From positions 1 through 50,143 of the forward strand of contig JAFDYQ010000033.1 of NCBI GenBank assembly GCA_018267365.1: a stretch of DNA of 50,143 nt, in the 5' to 3' direction. Source of the stretch: Bacteroidota bacterium (GTDB taxonomy: Bacteria; Bacteroidota; Bacteroidia; Chitinophagales; LD1). Below are positions 19,201 through 28,108 of the stretch, in pieces. Every line of letters starts with the position of its first letter. Position 1 is the first letter of the stretch. Under the pieces are notes generated by a model that was not told where the DNA came from, did no database searches, and saw nothing but the letters and a program-made list of their open reading frames with translations. The position numbers and the translations under genes are program-made.

Positions 19201-22077
19201 GGAGAATGAAGGCACATCGCCGGGATTTGGATTGGTAGGACCCAGAGCGGCAGGCAGCAGCCACTGGTAGTGAGCCACATATCCTGTAGAGGTAGATGTA
19301 AAGGTCAGGGGATTGAGTGGAGAGGGATTTGCCTGGCAGGTGATCGTATCACTCATGGCAAAGTTTGCCACTACGCTGTCAGATACGATCTGCTTAGTCA
19401 CTATCGCACTGCATCCGAATGTATCTACGATCGTCAGCGCCGCAGTATAAGTATTAAAACCGGAATATGTGTGGATCGGAGAAACCGAAGTAGCATCTAC
19501 TCCCCCATCTCCAAAACTCCATGTGAAACTGCCTGGACCACTCCCCAGCGAGTAGGTACTTAAATTGGTAAACTGAGACTGAAAAGGGCTACAGTCCGCG
19601 GAATCACTGACAGCAAATTTGGGTTTGGGAGAAGATATCACGATATAAGATGGCTTGCATAGCGTATCTACACATCCACCGGAGTAGGTTAGCCGCACAC
19701 ATACCTCGTAGTAGGCAGGATTAGTCAGCAAGGGTCTGCACATGGATCCTGTATAGGCCGGATTGCCCGTGAGGAAGTTCGGGGGACCATTATATTGCAC
19801 CACGCTCCACACGGCACTGGTAGCTACGGAAGCCCCGGGCGCATATACTAGCCGGATCGTATCACGAAATTGGGCCGGGTAGCACACTGTTCTCGACGCA
19901 TTGGTAGTAAAGTCAACCCCTGAGCATGGAACGATAAATGAATCCATCTTGGTATGCTGGCATCCTGTAGAGAAGTTAGTAGCCGTCAGTGATATTCTAT
20001 GTGAGGTGCCGCAAGGTCCTGATAGCGCTACTTGCAGTACTGTCTGATTGTGGTAGTGTACGCCATCTATTATCCACTCCAGAGAGTCTGCCATGATACT
20101 GGTGCTGGTCAGCGTCACGGTATTTGAGCCGTTGCACCCCAGCACTTTGTTAAATTGTGCTGCAGGGGCCAATATTTTGATCGAATCAGTCAGGCATACT
20201 GTATCACCCAGGCAGGTGCCGGACCGGGCCTGAAAGCAGGGGTGAAAATTGCCGATATCATGATACATATAGCATGATACCCAGTAGTGAGCTGAGTCGG
20301 TCAGCTGAGTGGTAGCAGCATTGCCCAGGCCTTGTGGCCAGACGGTCACCTGGGTAGGTGTATCTACGCCTGTGACTGTCGCTAGCAGGTGGTTGCACAT
20401 CTGCTCATAGCACACATCGTGAGGATAGACGGTGAGTGATACGCTGGGCTTGCCGCTCACGCAGATACTATCTTGCAGTGTATTGGAGCATCCGGCAGAG
20501 TTAGTCAGAGACAGCGTATATCGGTGGCACCCTTTAGTCGTATACCTGATCAGCATAGAGTCCTGACTCAGCTGCGTGGTAGATGCTCCTGGGAAACTCC
20601 AATTCACCGTAGTAAATGGACGCCCTATCGTCGTATTGACTACTATAAAACTATCGTTCACACACCCATTGCCCAGTTGCAGTACCGTGGTCCTCGCCTT
20701 GAGTGGCTGCACCGTCACCAGGTTATTCCTGATCAGCTGCGAGGTGCATCCTGTCGTATCCGTCACTGTCAGTACAGGGGAGTAGTAGCCAAATGTCGTC
20801 AGTGTGGCAGACGTGCCTGTGTGGCTGCTAGGGGTAGAGTTTGGCGCAGGGTTCCAGGCAAAAGTGCAGGAGGCGCATGGAGTGCCTGTATAGGTTAGAT
20901 TGACCGTATATGGCGTAGTGCATGAGTAGGTGTCTACAGTAGTAAAGTTTACTGGCAGAGGCTGCCCGAAGGACACCGCGGCGGCATTGGTCATGGTATC
21001 TATGCACCCGCCCGCATAGTACACTATCAGCTGTGCGCCGTAGGTACCCGGAGAGGCATAGGTCGCAGACACACAGCCATTAGAGGTAGTGTTGTAGGAA
21101 GAGGGAGATGCACCCGGAAAATTCCAGGTATACGACAGTGCACCCGGGGTACAGGCGCAATATTGTGCTCCACCGGGAGCACATCGCGACGTACGCGTAG
21201 TTGTGAAGCACGCAGCTGCATAATTGCCTACCGTAATATAGTTATTGCGCATCAGCGTATCAGAGCATCCCGTCAGTGAGTCTACAGTGATCAGTTTTAT
21301 ACTGTAGGTGCCAGAGGTATAGGCGTGCGAAAAAGTATTGGAGTGACCGCTCTGAGCCGCGCTCGTGCTGCCATTGATATACCAGTTATAGATCGTAGTG
21401 GCTCCGCCGCCTGTGGCTGTCATCACGCTGGTCATGGGAGAGGCACAGCCGCTCAATGGCGTACCTGTGAAACTCGCCAGCGGCCGCGGCAATATATTTA
21501 TCGGAGCAAAATTTGAATCTGTACTGCAGCCGCAGGCATCCGTCACGATCACACCGGGCCGGTAGGTGCCCTGCTGCGTATACGTACGTGTAGCAGGCAC
21601 TACGGTGTCGAGCCTTCCCTGCCGCCAGTCTATGAGATAGCTCAGCGGACCACAGCCGGCATCATAGGTAGACTGATCGGAGTAGGTCACTGACTGTCCC
21701 AGACAGGTATTATATGTCGAAAACCCACCTCGGATCACCGGCGGGCAGTGTACTAAAAAGTTGCTGTCTACCTTAGTACAGGTATTACCTGCCACGGTGG
21801 TGGTCATGGTCACCTTTACTCTGCCGCATACATTCATTTGGGCAGAGGCCTGCGGATTATTGATCACAGAGATAGGCGGACCGCTGGGAAACTGGATCAG
21901 CCAGTTCGTATTGCTGGCACCGGGAGTCGTATTCTGCAGGTTCAGTACATAGACACCTTTACAGCCGGTGCGTTGATTGGCCGAGAAGCTGCACTGACCC
22001 AATACCCGATCGGCCATCAGGGTCAAAAATACGAGAGAGAAAAAAATGACACTTTGCCTGATAGTAGAACTCTTCAT
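16234..22077 (-). CDS. Giant PKD-repeat adhesin with gliding-motility (type B) C-terminal sorting domain
   Basis: 1947 residues, secreted. After the signal peptide the protein is a chain of PKD/Ig-like domains, many with 'WxFGDG...HxYxxPGxY' cores: 'FTWSFGDGG' near residue 853, 'YFWDFGDGS' near 1029, 'RAWDFGDGT' near 1220, 'YLWSFGDGS' near 1466. They are rich in paired cysteines and 'xGCxDT' turns. The last ~90 residues form the CHU_C/gliding-motility-associated type B domain: 'IYIPNTFTPNADGNND', 'IYDRWGNLVHD', 'WNGG', 'ENSGVFVYVFEV', ending 'GKGNVTLIR'. Such proteins are exported by the type IX system and act as surface adhesins. Only 10 nt separate it from the PorP/SprF gene downstream. The ligand is unknown. 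Confidence 0.92.
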   Translation of the reverse strand: MKSSTIRQSVIFFSLVFLTLMADRVLGQCSFSANQRTGCKGVYVLNLQNTTPGASNTNWLIQFPSGPPISVINNPQASAQMNVCGRVKVTMTTTVAGNTCTKVDSNFLVHCPPVIRGGFSTYNTCLGQSVTYSDQSTYDAGCGPLSYLIDWRQGRLDTVVPATRTYTQQGTYRPGVIVTDACGCSTDSNFAPINILPRPLASFTGTPLSGCASPMTSVMTATGGGATTIYNWYINGSTSAAQSGHSNTFSHAYTSGTYSIKLITVDSLTGCSDTLMRNNYITVGNYAAACFTTTRTSRCAPGGAQYCACTPGALSYTWNFPGASPSSYNTTSNGCVSATYASPGTYGAQLIVYYAGGCIDTMTNAAAVSFGQPLPVNFTTVDTYSCTTPYTVNLTYTGTPCASCTFAWNPAPNSTPSSHTGTSATLTTFGYYSPVLTVTDTTGCTSQLIRNNLVTVQPLKARTTVLQLGNGCVNDSFIVVNTTIGRPFTTVNWSFPGASTTQLSQDSMLIRYTTKGCHRYTLSLTNSAGCSNTLQDSICVSGKPSVSLTVYPHDVCYEQMCNHLLATVTGVDTPTQVTVWPQGLGNAATTQLTDSAHYWVSCYMYHDIGNFHPCFQARSGTCLGDTVCLTDSIKILAPAAQFNKVLGCNGSNTVTLTSTSIMADSLEWIIDGVHYHNQTVLQVALSGPCGTSHRISLTATNFSTGCQHTKMDSFIVPCSGVDFTTNASRTVCYPAQFRDTIRLVYAPGASVATSAVWSVVQYNGPPNFLTGNPAYTGSMCRPLLTNPAYYEVCVRLTYSGGCVDTLCKPSYIVISSPKPKFAVSDSADCSPFQSQFTNLSTYSLGSGPGSFTWSFGDGGVDATSVSPIHTYSGFNTYTAALTIVDTFGCSAIVTKQIVSDSVVANFAMSDTITCQANPSPLNPLTFTSTSTGYVAHYQWLLPAALGPTNPNPGDVPSFSCQFANEGSGNVCLVAIDRYNICRDTICKSILVKNPEADYTFRNLQDTANACPKIIINPLIDTSRYDICSYFWDFGDGSHTDTTRSPAHIYYRPGTYTITHIVESCHGCTDTSRRYTIHARGPVVHMTSEKVGGCGCTPVRLFLSSYDADSLVIQSDNGNPSFINMSIPRGTMANPTLDTVTITYCNINVYRPYVQSWQLPDTNCRQLYTLEDPTGDSIPVVIDTPTVDFADTFQACGSNTICFTKLTTYNSIYSYTVQRAWDFGDGTPADSTPNPCHTYAVPGDYNVTLSVRTNLGCTGSLTKHVHVQAPPVARLVMDDTIGCVPLLLQFRDSSTVDDSTAIVSGQWNIGYNNTVINTYLDTSYNYTVGGNYVASLTITDGYGCSDTAYQNIVIKPIATLNVGPDQTICLGSSATLSASGSPPLHWETNYNIDTTNNAAPVVTPQMDTLYVVRAGDVPRCYTYDTVHVYVSTITGSSSATGLCLGETTQFTATAQVTHSTVSSYLWSFGDGSTGSGQTVSHSYFTPGTYQDTLVLISALGCRDTVYNSLTLGDKPHAALSVTPASACLGTPVTVTNNSTAGISAPLAAFGIDMQSDGTPEFTTSPDTYTYSIAGTYSVMLVQTDVNGCTDTARQSVTVHRIPSASLAADTNCINRPNTITGNWTIGDGAIGHYHWTINGVTQPDDSAVIHRTFMTPQQYHVCLSVEDIYGCQSPDACNDIIIIAEPVATIDPNQDTTICLGYSVGFHVSGLFGSVRWIPPSYIDNPNSTDVVITPRQPMQYLVNIYYGHCTPKVDTVTVYVIDSVPVEASANPENIVLGLSSDVSSTVKGTIDSIVWDPDSTLSCRTCRNPIARPHQTTTYNATIFYSKNGVTCSNRASVTVTVITSCDNSLIYIPNTFTPNADGNNDVFRIRGQGITKVNYFRIYDRWGNLVHDISNADTPEDAAWNGGKHNDKARPENSGVFVYVFEVVCTTGQTISGKGNVTLIR

Positions 22078-22188
22078 GTAATTACTTCATTAACTAGGGT
22101 ATACCGATAAAGATACCATAAACAACGCTAAAGTTGCACCTTTACAGATCAATAATCCGTTTTTTTTTGCACAGATCGCAAGCATAGC

Positions 22189-22236
22189 AAAAAATGGTAA
22201 CATCTCCTTTAATGTCAGGACACGCTACCATTTTTG
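22189..22236 (-). terminator. Terminator-like hairpin after the second PorP/SprF gene
   Basis: Inverted repeat AAAAATGGTA/TACCATTTTT (22190-22199 with 22226-22235) with a 26-nt loop. On the minus strand the second arm ends in a T run. It separates the two adhesin-PorP cassettes. The long loop makes it weaker than a classic terminator. Confidence 0.4.
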
Positions 22237-22257
22237 CCGGTCAGCCGGGGGATCAGC

Positions 22258-23265
22258 TTACCATTGTGCGCAAGACACATTGGTCTTAGGCACGTATTTC
22301 TTCTTCTTGTAAATGTATATCACTCCTATCTCTATAGCACCTACAGTATTGGACACCCGGCGCAGGTTAGATACATTGATATCGTATGCTACACCCAGAG
22401 ACACCTGCCGGTAGTCCAGTCTCACATTAGGTATCAGGGCATCGCCACCTTCCGGTCCGCCAAAACGGGCGTTAAAACCAAAGCTGAAGGAGTTGACAGA
22501 ATTATACCGCTCACCAAAGAGGAGCTGTCCGGCAGCACCCACATTGGCCTCAAACGCCGTGCCCTGACTCATAAAGAGAACTGTAGGTATCAGGTTCCAC
22601 CTGTTTTTGATCGCTATGACCGCACCGCCGTGGCCTACTATTTTAGAGGCCAGGCGCTCACTGCTCGCATCAGAAAAAGACTCGTTGGGCTGCGAGACAT
22701 GAGCATATGCAAAACCCAGGTACATACTCACCCGTTTCTTGAAATCTACATTATACCTCAGACCCACTGTAGCATCAAAGGCCATGTTCAGTTTGCCTAT
22801 AGACTCTGCTATAGGCGTAGGGAATAATGCATTACCATTCCTAAACTGCTTGGCCATGACCTCTCCCGACAGGCCCAGCGCTATGGAGTGCTTCACCCGA
22901 TAGCCGAAAGCCTTGCTATACGCTACACTGATGATGCCATCTGTCAGGGTCAGTGCCTGGTCCCCGGCGCCATCCCTCACAAAGCTGCCGCCTATACCCA
23001 GGTAGTCTTGCTTGCGCCTGCCCAGACGTATATCACCATCTACATAGGCACCGTAGGTCTCATACTTGGTCCCGCCATGCGGAGAGCCCACCGTAAACCA
23101 CTGCCGGCGATACATAAATCCAAAACGTACATCTCCCTCAAAGAATCCGGTCATAGCAGGATTCAGATACATCGGCATCATGTGGTACTGAGAGAAGTGG
23201 GGATCCTGAGCCTGCAGGCTCACTACTCCGGTACATAGTAATATCAGGTATAAAACCTTCTTCAT
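22258..23265 (-). CDS. PorP/SprF family type IX secretion outer-membrane protein (second copy)
   Basis: 335 residues. A signal peptide ending 'LQAQ' is followed by 'DPHFSQYHMMPMYLNPAMTG', the same N-terminal hallmark as its neighbour at 15168. Further matches are 'GIGGSFVRDGAGDQ', 'SKAFGYRVKHSIALG' and the ending 'RLDYRQVSLGVAYDINVSNL'. It starts 9 nt after the SprB-repeat adhesin gene, so it is translated from the same operon. It differs clearly from the 15168 copy over most of its length, so the duplication is old. Its likely role is surface placement of the adhesin encoded just upstream. Confidence 0.92.
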   Translation of the reverse strand: MKKVLYLILLCTGVVSLQAQDPHFSQYHMMPMYLNPAMTGFFEGDVRFGFMYRRQWFTVGSPHGGTKYETYGAYVDGDIRLGRRKQDYLGIGGSFVRDGAGDQALTLTDGIISVAYSKAFGYRVKHSIALGLSGEVMAKQFRNGNALFPTPIAESIGKLNMAFDATVGLRYNVDFKKRVSMYLGFAYAHVSQPNESFSDASSERLASKIVGHGGAVIAIKNRWNLIPTVLFMSQGTAFEANVGAAGQLLFGERYNSVNSFSFGFNARFGGPEGGDALIPNVRLDYRQVSLGVAYDINVSNLRRVSNTVGAIEIGVIYIYKKKKYVPKTNVSCAQW

Positions 23266-23274
23266 TCCTGCTGT

Positions 23275-25290
23275 TTATTTGATTAGAGATATATTGCCTC
23301 CCTGTGTCCGCTTATCATTCTCATACGCCAGTTTGTACTCTATGGCATATGAGAATACCGATGTATTCAGAGGCTTGTTCGTATTGTAGATATCTGTACC
23401 ATCCCACTGAAAGTCCGGATCCGTAGACTCATACACCTTATTGCCCCACCTGTCATATATCCAGATATGAAAAGACTCCAGGGTCGCTTGGTATTGTATG
23501 ATCTTAAAGTTGTCATTGATGCCGTCATTATTAGGAGTGAAGGTATTAGGCACTACCATCTTAGAAGAATCTTCCAGCACCAGTACGGTAGCAGTGTCAT
23601 GGAGTTCGCACGCCTGCCCATATATCAATGTCACCGTGTAGGTAGTGGCCACTTGAGGCTTGTCATAGATGATCGTCGCGCCTGTTGAGTTATCTATATA
23701 CGGTACCCAGTAGGCATTTTTTACAGGTACATTATTGAAGGCTGTGAGTGTCGCTGTCTCGCCGCGGTATATGGAGTATGGACCCATCAGTGATATGTAT
23801 GCATTGTAGCCCGGCACCGCTCCGGTCAGTATCACTGAGCAGCCTACGGCATCTGTCACTGTCACGTTATAGGAGCCTACAGAGAGCCCTCCCGCCACAG
23901 TCGTAGTGCTACCATTGGTCCATCTGTATGTGAGGGGCGTCACGCCGGAGGCCTCCACTACCAGCGCGCCATTATGCTCTGTTTTGCAGATGGTATCAGC
24001 CGGGAGTATCTGAGCCGTAGGGCCCAGGGTAGTGCTCACACTATCACGTAGCGTATCCGCACAGCCGTGGCTATCGGTCACGATCACGATCACTGAGTCT
24101 CCTGCCAGGCCATACACAGAGTCTGCAGGCGTGGCAGGTGTACCCTGAGACCAGACAAAGCTGTACGGAGGTGTACCGCCACCGCTCAGTACGATACCGG
24201 TACCGTCATGCCTGCCGCAGTGATCAGCTGTCAGGCGCAGTGTGTCAGTCAGCTTAGACGCAGGGCCCGGTACTATGATAGTATCTACTACATTGGTGCA
24301 GCCGCTGTTGCTCACAGATACATAGTAGGTGCCCGCAGCCAGGCTCAGGGCCGAGTCCGTGTTATTACTATTGCTGTAGCTCCAGGTATAGACGCAGCCG
24401 CCGCCGCAGTTGCCTGCATTGACCCTGATAGCGCCGTTTTCATCCCCGTAGCATTGCTCCGGCGTCACCGTTACATTATTAAATGTCGGGGTCGTGCTAT
24501 TATCTGTGAGGGTGATAGTGCCTGTACCCGCGCTGCAGCCGGTAGATGGGTCATACACAGTGACCGTATACACATCCGGCAGGAGATTAGATGCCAGCAC
24601 ATTTGACCCTGATTGGATCAGTGTACCATTCTTATAGAAATCGATCCGGCTGGCGGGCGGCTGAGGCTGCACAGTGACCTGTATACTTCCGTTGTTACGA
24701 TTGCATGAAGGCTGGATAATGGTAGTGGCGCTGATAGATACATCTTTTGCTCTGATAGTTTTGCTGGCAGTAGCGGTGCATCCGTTGGCATCGGTAGATA
24801 CGACTGTATAGGTATAGTTGCCCGGTGCAGGGGGGCTGCCGGCAGTCACATACAGCGGATTGCTGCTAGAGGTGCCTGACAGGGTGCCTCCGCTCCATAC
24901 ATAGACTGCTGTAGGATTATTAGCATTTGCCGTGAGGGTATCTTGCCCATTGGTGCAAAAGGAATCACGCGTCACAGTGATCGCTACACTAGCCGCCGGC
25001 GTAGAGGCGATGGTATACGGTACATTGACCGAGTCTACACCATCCCATACGGTCACACTGCCTGAGCCCGCAGGCTGGTTATTGATGGTGGTAGTGGTCA
25101 GCCCGCTGGGATACCAGTGGTACTGGTAGCTGCCGGTCCCGCCTGTGGCATTGGCCGTGGCCGTACCGCTGCTGGGACCGCAGCTGGTGGTAGTGTTCAC
25201 CGTAGCTGCTAGCGGCTGGGCATATCCGCTGGCGGTGAATAGCAACAGGCTGGTCAGGCCTAGAAATATCTTAAAGCAGAGATTCTTCAT
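23275..25290 (-). CDS. SprB-repeat adhesin with gliding-motility (type B) C-terminal sorting domain
   Basis: 671 residues, secreted, with signal peptide (MKNLCFKIFLGLTSLLLFTA). Several SprB-like repeats follow, recognisable by 'GTATANATGGTGSYQYHW', 'DENGAIRVNAGNC', 'GLAGDSVIVIVTDSHGC' and 'LSVGSYNVTVTDAVGC'. The C-terminus is the type B/CHU_C domain: 'VPNTFTPNNDGINDNF', 'IYDRWGNKVYES', 'FQWDGT', 'LNTSVFSYAIEY', 'TQGGNISLIK'. It is a short relative of gliding adhesin SprB, probably exported by the type IX system. It heads a two-gene operon with the PorP/SprF gene. A TTTG-N19-TAAGTTTA promoter lies about 50 nt upstream. Confidence 0.9.
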   Translation of the reverse strand: MKNLCFKIFLGLTSLLLFTASGYAQPLAATVNTTTSCGPSSGTATANATGGTGSYQYHWYPSGLTTTTINNQPAGSGSVTVWDGVDSVNVPYTIASTPAASVAITVTRDSFCTNGQDTLTANANNPTAVYVWSGGTLSGTSSSNPLYVTAGSPPAPGNYTYTVVSTDANGCTATASKTIRAKDVSISATTIIQPSCNRNNGSIQVTVQPQPPASRIDFYKNGTLIQSGSNVLASNLLPDVYTVTVYDPSTGCSAGTGTITLTDNSTTPTFNNVTVTPEQCYGDENGAIRVNAGNCGGGCVYTWSYSNSNNTDSALSLAAGTYYVSVSNSGCTNVVDTIIVPGPASKLTDTLRLTADHCGRHDGTGIVLSGGGTPPYSFVWSQGTPATPADSVYGLAGDSVIVIVTDSHGCADTLRDSVSTTLGPTAQILPADTICKTEHNGALVVEASGVTPLTYRWTNGSTTTVAGGLSVGSYNVTVTDAVGCSVILTGAVPGYNAYISLMGPYSIYRGETATLTAFNNVPVKNAYWVPYIDNSTGATIIYDKPQVATTYTVTLIYGQACELHDTATVLVLEDSSKMVVPNTFTPNNDGINDNFKIIQYQATLESFHIWIYDRWGNKVYESTDPDFQWDGTDIYNTNKPLNTSVFSYAIEYKLAYENDKRTQGGNISLIK

Positions 25291-25339
25291 CTTTGATTTT
25301 TACAGCAGAAAAATGGATTTGTTACAAAAAAACCGCGAA

Positions 25340-25370
25340 TAAACTTAGCCATAGCGCTAATTGTATCAAA
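25340..25370 (-). promoter_or_regulatory. Promoter of the SprB-like adhesin/PorP operon
   Basis: On the minus strand TTTG (25367-25370) and TAAGTTTA (25340-25347) are spaced by 19 nt. This matches TTTG-N19-TAnnTTTG apart from the last base. Confidence 0.5.
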
Positions 25371-25441
25371 AACAAGATACTAACACATAGACGGCCCATA
25401 TATACAAATGGCTGCAAAGTACGACACCCGCCGGAAAGCCC

Positions 25442-25449
25442 TACCTTTG
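25442..25449 (+). promoter_or_regulatory. -7 promoter box of the NlpC/P60 gene
   Basis: TACCTTTG matches TAnnTTTG exactly and lies 19 nt before the GTG start at 25469. This supports the GTG, because no in-frame ATG precedes it. No -33 TTTG was found. Confidence 0.45.
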
Positions 25450-25468
25450 TTAAAAATCTCCCGGATAC

Positions 25469-26242
25469 GTGAAACATGGCATCGCTTCTCTCAGCATCAT
25501 ACCGATGCGGCAGGCCCCAAACCACCGCAGTGAGATGGTCTCCCAGCTTCTCTTTGGCGAGACCTACCAGGTACTGGATATCAAAAATAACTGGGTGCAG
25601 ATACGCTGCACGCTCGATAGCTATGAGGGCTGGATAGATGCCGCACAGCATACCCCCATGCTGGAGAAAGACTTTCGCCAGGTCACGATAGACAATGTAG
25701 GCGTGGCCATAGACCTTTTCTACTCCGCTACATCCAGTGATAAATCTGTGACCCTCGTCACCGGAGCCTCTCTGCCATTCTTTGATGGGATCAACTTTAA
25801 ACTAGGCAAGGAAAAGTATATCTACAACGGTCAGGCCGTCATGAGCGACCAGATACGTACGGTCAATATGCTGGAGAAAGTGGCCCTGCGCTACCTCAAT
25901 GCTCCATACCTCTGGGGTGGCCGCAGCCCGCTGGGCATAGACTGCTCCGGCTTCGTACAGATACTGTACAAATGTATCGGCACCTGGCTACCGCGCGATG
26001 CCTACCAGCAGGCCGAGATAGGCCGTGTCATCAATTTTGCTGAAGAGGCCACCCTCGGCGACCTCGCCTTCTTCAGCAATGAGGAGGGAAAGATCACGCA
26101 CGTAGGCATGATACTCAAAGACAAGCGCATCATCCACGCCTCGGGTCGCGTGCGCATAGATACTTTTGACCACTTCGGCATCTTCAATACCGATACCAAT
26201 AAGTATTCGCATCAGCTGAAGATCATCAAAAGGATCTTGTGA
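25469..26242 (+). CDS. NlpC/P60 (C40) cell-wall peptidase with N-terminal SH3-like domains
   Basis: 257 residues beginning with GTG. The N-terminal region (about 5-60) is a bacterial SH3 domain: 'LSIIPMRQAPNHRSEMVSQL', 'FGETYQVLD', 'WVQIRC', 'YEGWID'. A second SH3-like stretch lies around 70-125. The NlpC/P60 domain (about 130-257) carries the catalytic cysteine in 'GIDCSGFVQ' (C159), a histidine in 'ITHVGMIL' (H211) and a third polar residue near 'IIHASG' (H223). Enzymes of this family cut gamma-D-Glu-diaminopimelate bonds in peptidoglycan peptides. No signal peptide is evident, so it may act on recycled or imported muropeptides in the cytoplasm, which is an inference. Confidence 0.9.
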   Translation: MKHGIASLSIIPMRQAPNHRSEMVSQLLFGETYQVLDIKNNWVQIRCTLDSYEGWIDAAQHTPMLEKDFRQVTIDNVGVAIDLFYSATSSDKSVTLVTGASLPFFDGINFKLGKEKYIYNGQAVMSDQIRTVNMLEKVALRYLNAPYLWGGRSPLGIDCSGFVQILYKCIGTWLPRDAYQQAEIGRVINFAEEATLGDLAFFSNEEGKITHVGMILKDKRIIHASGRVRIDTFDHFGIFNTDTNKYSHQLKIIKRIL

Positions 26243-26575
26243 CCACTCCCGTCACCTTATTCTCGTAGGCTCTTTCATTTTTTGGATAAGCATTGTCCGA
26301 TATTTGCCATATAAGACAACACATGGAATATCTCCTCTCCGAGTGAGTTGTTTTTTAAGACATCTCCCGCCACAGAAGAAAATATTCCATCATCATACGG
26401 GGAACCGATTCCTGATTTGTGGCACGATTTTTCCCATACTTATGCCGCTCTGCAATTTTAATATTTGTAGCTTGTTAAAATTGTTCTGACCGCTGGTTTT
26501 TAAGTACCTTGTCCTTGAAAAAAAATTATACTGCATGTATATTAGGATATGAAGGAAATGTTGCAATGTAAAACG
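26243..26575 (+). other. Gene-free interval with the promoter of the following operon
   Basis: No convincing gene. A 61-codon frame (26304-26489) has no recognisable content. An 8-bp inverted repeat TGGAATAT/ATATTCCA (26324-26331 with 26382-26389) lies 50 nt apart, of unknown meaning. The interval is AT-richer than the surrounding genes and ends with the promoter-like element at 26481-26511. Confidence 0.5.
26481..26511 (+). promoter_or_regulatory. Putative promoter of the 26576 operon
   Basis: TTG (26481-26483) and TACCTTG (26505-26511) are separated by 21 nt, near the Bacteroidota consensus. It lies 64 nt upstream of the ATG at 26576. Confidence 0.4.
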
Positions 26576-27061
26576 ATGAAAAAAACTCTTCCCCTGCTTA
26601 TCCTGTTATTGACCATATCCTGTCTGGTATCTGCCCAGTCCACCATACTCGTATCCGGTGTGATAGACGGCGGCTCCGGCAGCAGCCGTCTCAGACTCTA
26701 TCCGGCGGCTATCCCTGTCGTAGTACCTCGTCCGGCTGAGCAGAAGGCACAACCTGATGCTATTACCGACTTGGGGTCTGGCGAGACTCTCAGAGCAGAT
26801 GCTTTCCCAAATCCTGCTGCGGGCAGGCTGCACCTGCACCTGCAGACACCCGGCAGCGGCAGGCTGGAGATAGATATAGCGGATCTGACGGGCAGAAGAG
26901 TGTATAGTGCAGACTATGCTGTCAGTACTGTTTTTGATACGCAGATCAATACGGCCGCCTATCCGGCAGGTGTCTATCTGGTCACCTTCGCCTTTGTCAA
27001 TAGCACCGGCGCAAAACAACCACCTCTGACCCGAAAGATACAGTTGCTCAGCGCCTTATAG
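26576..27061 (+). CDS. Small secreted protein with type IX (type A) C-terminal sorting domain
   Basis: 161 residues. A signal peptide (MKKTLPLLILLLTISCLVSA) precedes a short linker and a C-terminal domain of about 80 residues with the type A sorting pattern: 'AFPNPAAGRLHLHL', 'IADLTGRRVYS', 'INTAAYPAGVYLVTF', 'TRKIQLL'. Almost nothing lies between signal and sorting domain, so the mature protein is little more than the sorting module. An in-frame ATG at 26549 would add nine residues before the signal peptide; the second ATG is preferred. It is first in a run of three same-strand genes (36 nt to the next). Confidence 0.85.
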   Translation: MKKTLPLLILLLTISCLVSAQSTILVSGVIDGGSGSSRLRLYPAAIPVVVPRPAEQKAQPDAITDLGSGETLRADAFPNPAAGRLHLHLQTPGSGRLEIDIADLTGRRVYSADYAVSTVFDTQINTAAYPAGVYLVTFAFVNSTGAKQPPLTRKIQLLSAL

Positions 27062-27097
27062 TATCCTTACCATACATACCATACACACTCAATCCAT

Positions 27098-28108
27098 ATG
27101 AAAGTCTTTATTCACAAAATCATCACCGCCCTGCTTTTTACCTGCTATCTGACTCTGGCCTCCGCCCAGACTACAGGTGTGCCGCAGAGGTTTAGCTATA
27201 CCACTCAGGTCACTGATAGTGCAGGAAATCCCGTGGCCAATACCCTCGTGACCATGAGGGCCACATTGACCACTGGTAGTCCCACTGGCCCTGCGGTATA
27301 TACGGAGATCAACTCCGGTATGACTTCACCTGCAGGTATATTCACCATCGTGGTAGGTGGTGGCCTGGTGCTACATGGCAATATAAGCTCAGTGCCATGG
27401 GTCTCCGCCCCGGTATACCTCAGCTCTGCTATGGATGTCAGCGGTGGAGGCAACTTTATACCTACCGGCAGTGCCCAACTCATCAGCCAGCCTTATGCCA
27501 TCGTATCGGGCAATGGCATAGGGGCAGTATCCTATGACCACACCGGCAAGATCAACATCAGCACAGTGGATAGCACTACGGTGGTCTCCTCTGCGCAGGG
27601 CTCCTGGCTGACCGGTGGCAATGCTGGCCTCGGTGCTAATACCTATATCGGCACCAATGACAATACCGACCTCGTGCTCAAACAAAATGGCACCGAAGGC
27701 CTCAGACTCAGCAGCGGTAGTACGACCGTATCCGGTAGTCTGGGCATAGGCACGGGTACTGCACCGCTCACTGCGGCTCAGGTCAATGGTGCTCTGGCAC
27801 TGCAGGATACGGTGGTGAATATCAGCGGCAATGTGACGCTGAACGTAAGCAAACGCAGCTCATTTCTGATCAATAGCAGTGTCTCTCCCAATGCAGCGGT
27901 CATCACACTGACCGATGGAGTGGTGCCGGGCCAGCTGCTCATGATCATGGTCAGCCAGGTCAATAGCAATAATGGTGTCTCCTTTGCTCCGGGTAGCAAT
28001 CTGAGGCTCAGCTCCTCCGGCAATCATAACGTGAGTGATGCCGGAGTCATCTCATTCATATGGAATGGTACGCAGTGGCTCCAGAGCGGATATAGCAGAA
28101 ATAACTGA
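27098..28108 (+). CDS. Secreted tail-fibre-like beta protein
   Basis: 336 residues with a signal peptide (MKVFIHKIITALLFTCYLTL). The first domain follows the common Bacteroidota pattern 'GVPQRFSYTTQVTDSAGNPV', then 'VTMRATL..GSPTGPAVYTE' and 'PAGIFTIVVGGG'. The second half contains 'TYIGTNDNTDLVLKQNG' and 'SLGIGTGTAP', resembling the shaft repeats of phage-tail-fibre-like surface proteins. The end ('IWNGTQWLQSG') is a typical terminal motif. Function and ligand are unknown. Its TGA overlaps the ATG of the TPR kinase by one base (28108), indicating translational coupling. Confidence 0.75.
   Translation: MKVFIHKIITALLFTCYLTLASAQTTGVPQRFSYTTQVTDSAGNPVANTLVTMRATLTTGSPTGPAVYTEINSGMTSPAGIFTIVVGGGLVLHGNISSVPWVSAPVYLSSAMDVSGGGNFIPTGSAQLISQPYAIVSGNGIGAVSYDHTGKINISTVDSTTVVSSAQGSWLTGGNAGLGANTYIGTNDNTDLVLKQNGTEGLRLSSGSTTVSGSLGIGTGTAPLTAAQVNGALALQDTVVNISGNVTLNVSKRSSFLINSSVSPNAAVITLTDGVVPGQLLMIMVSQVNSNNGVSFAPGSNLRLSSSGNHNVSDAGVISFIWNGTQWLQSGYSRNN

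Noticed and set aside
26304..26489. 61-codon open frame in the interval before the 26576 operon
   Set aside because: AT-rich, no recognisable content, and no promoter or ribosome-site support.
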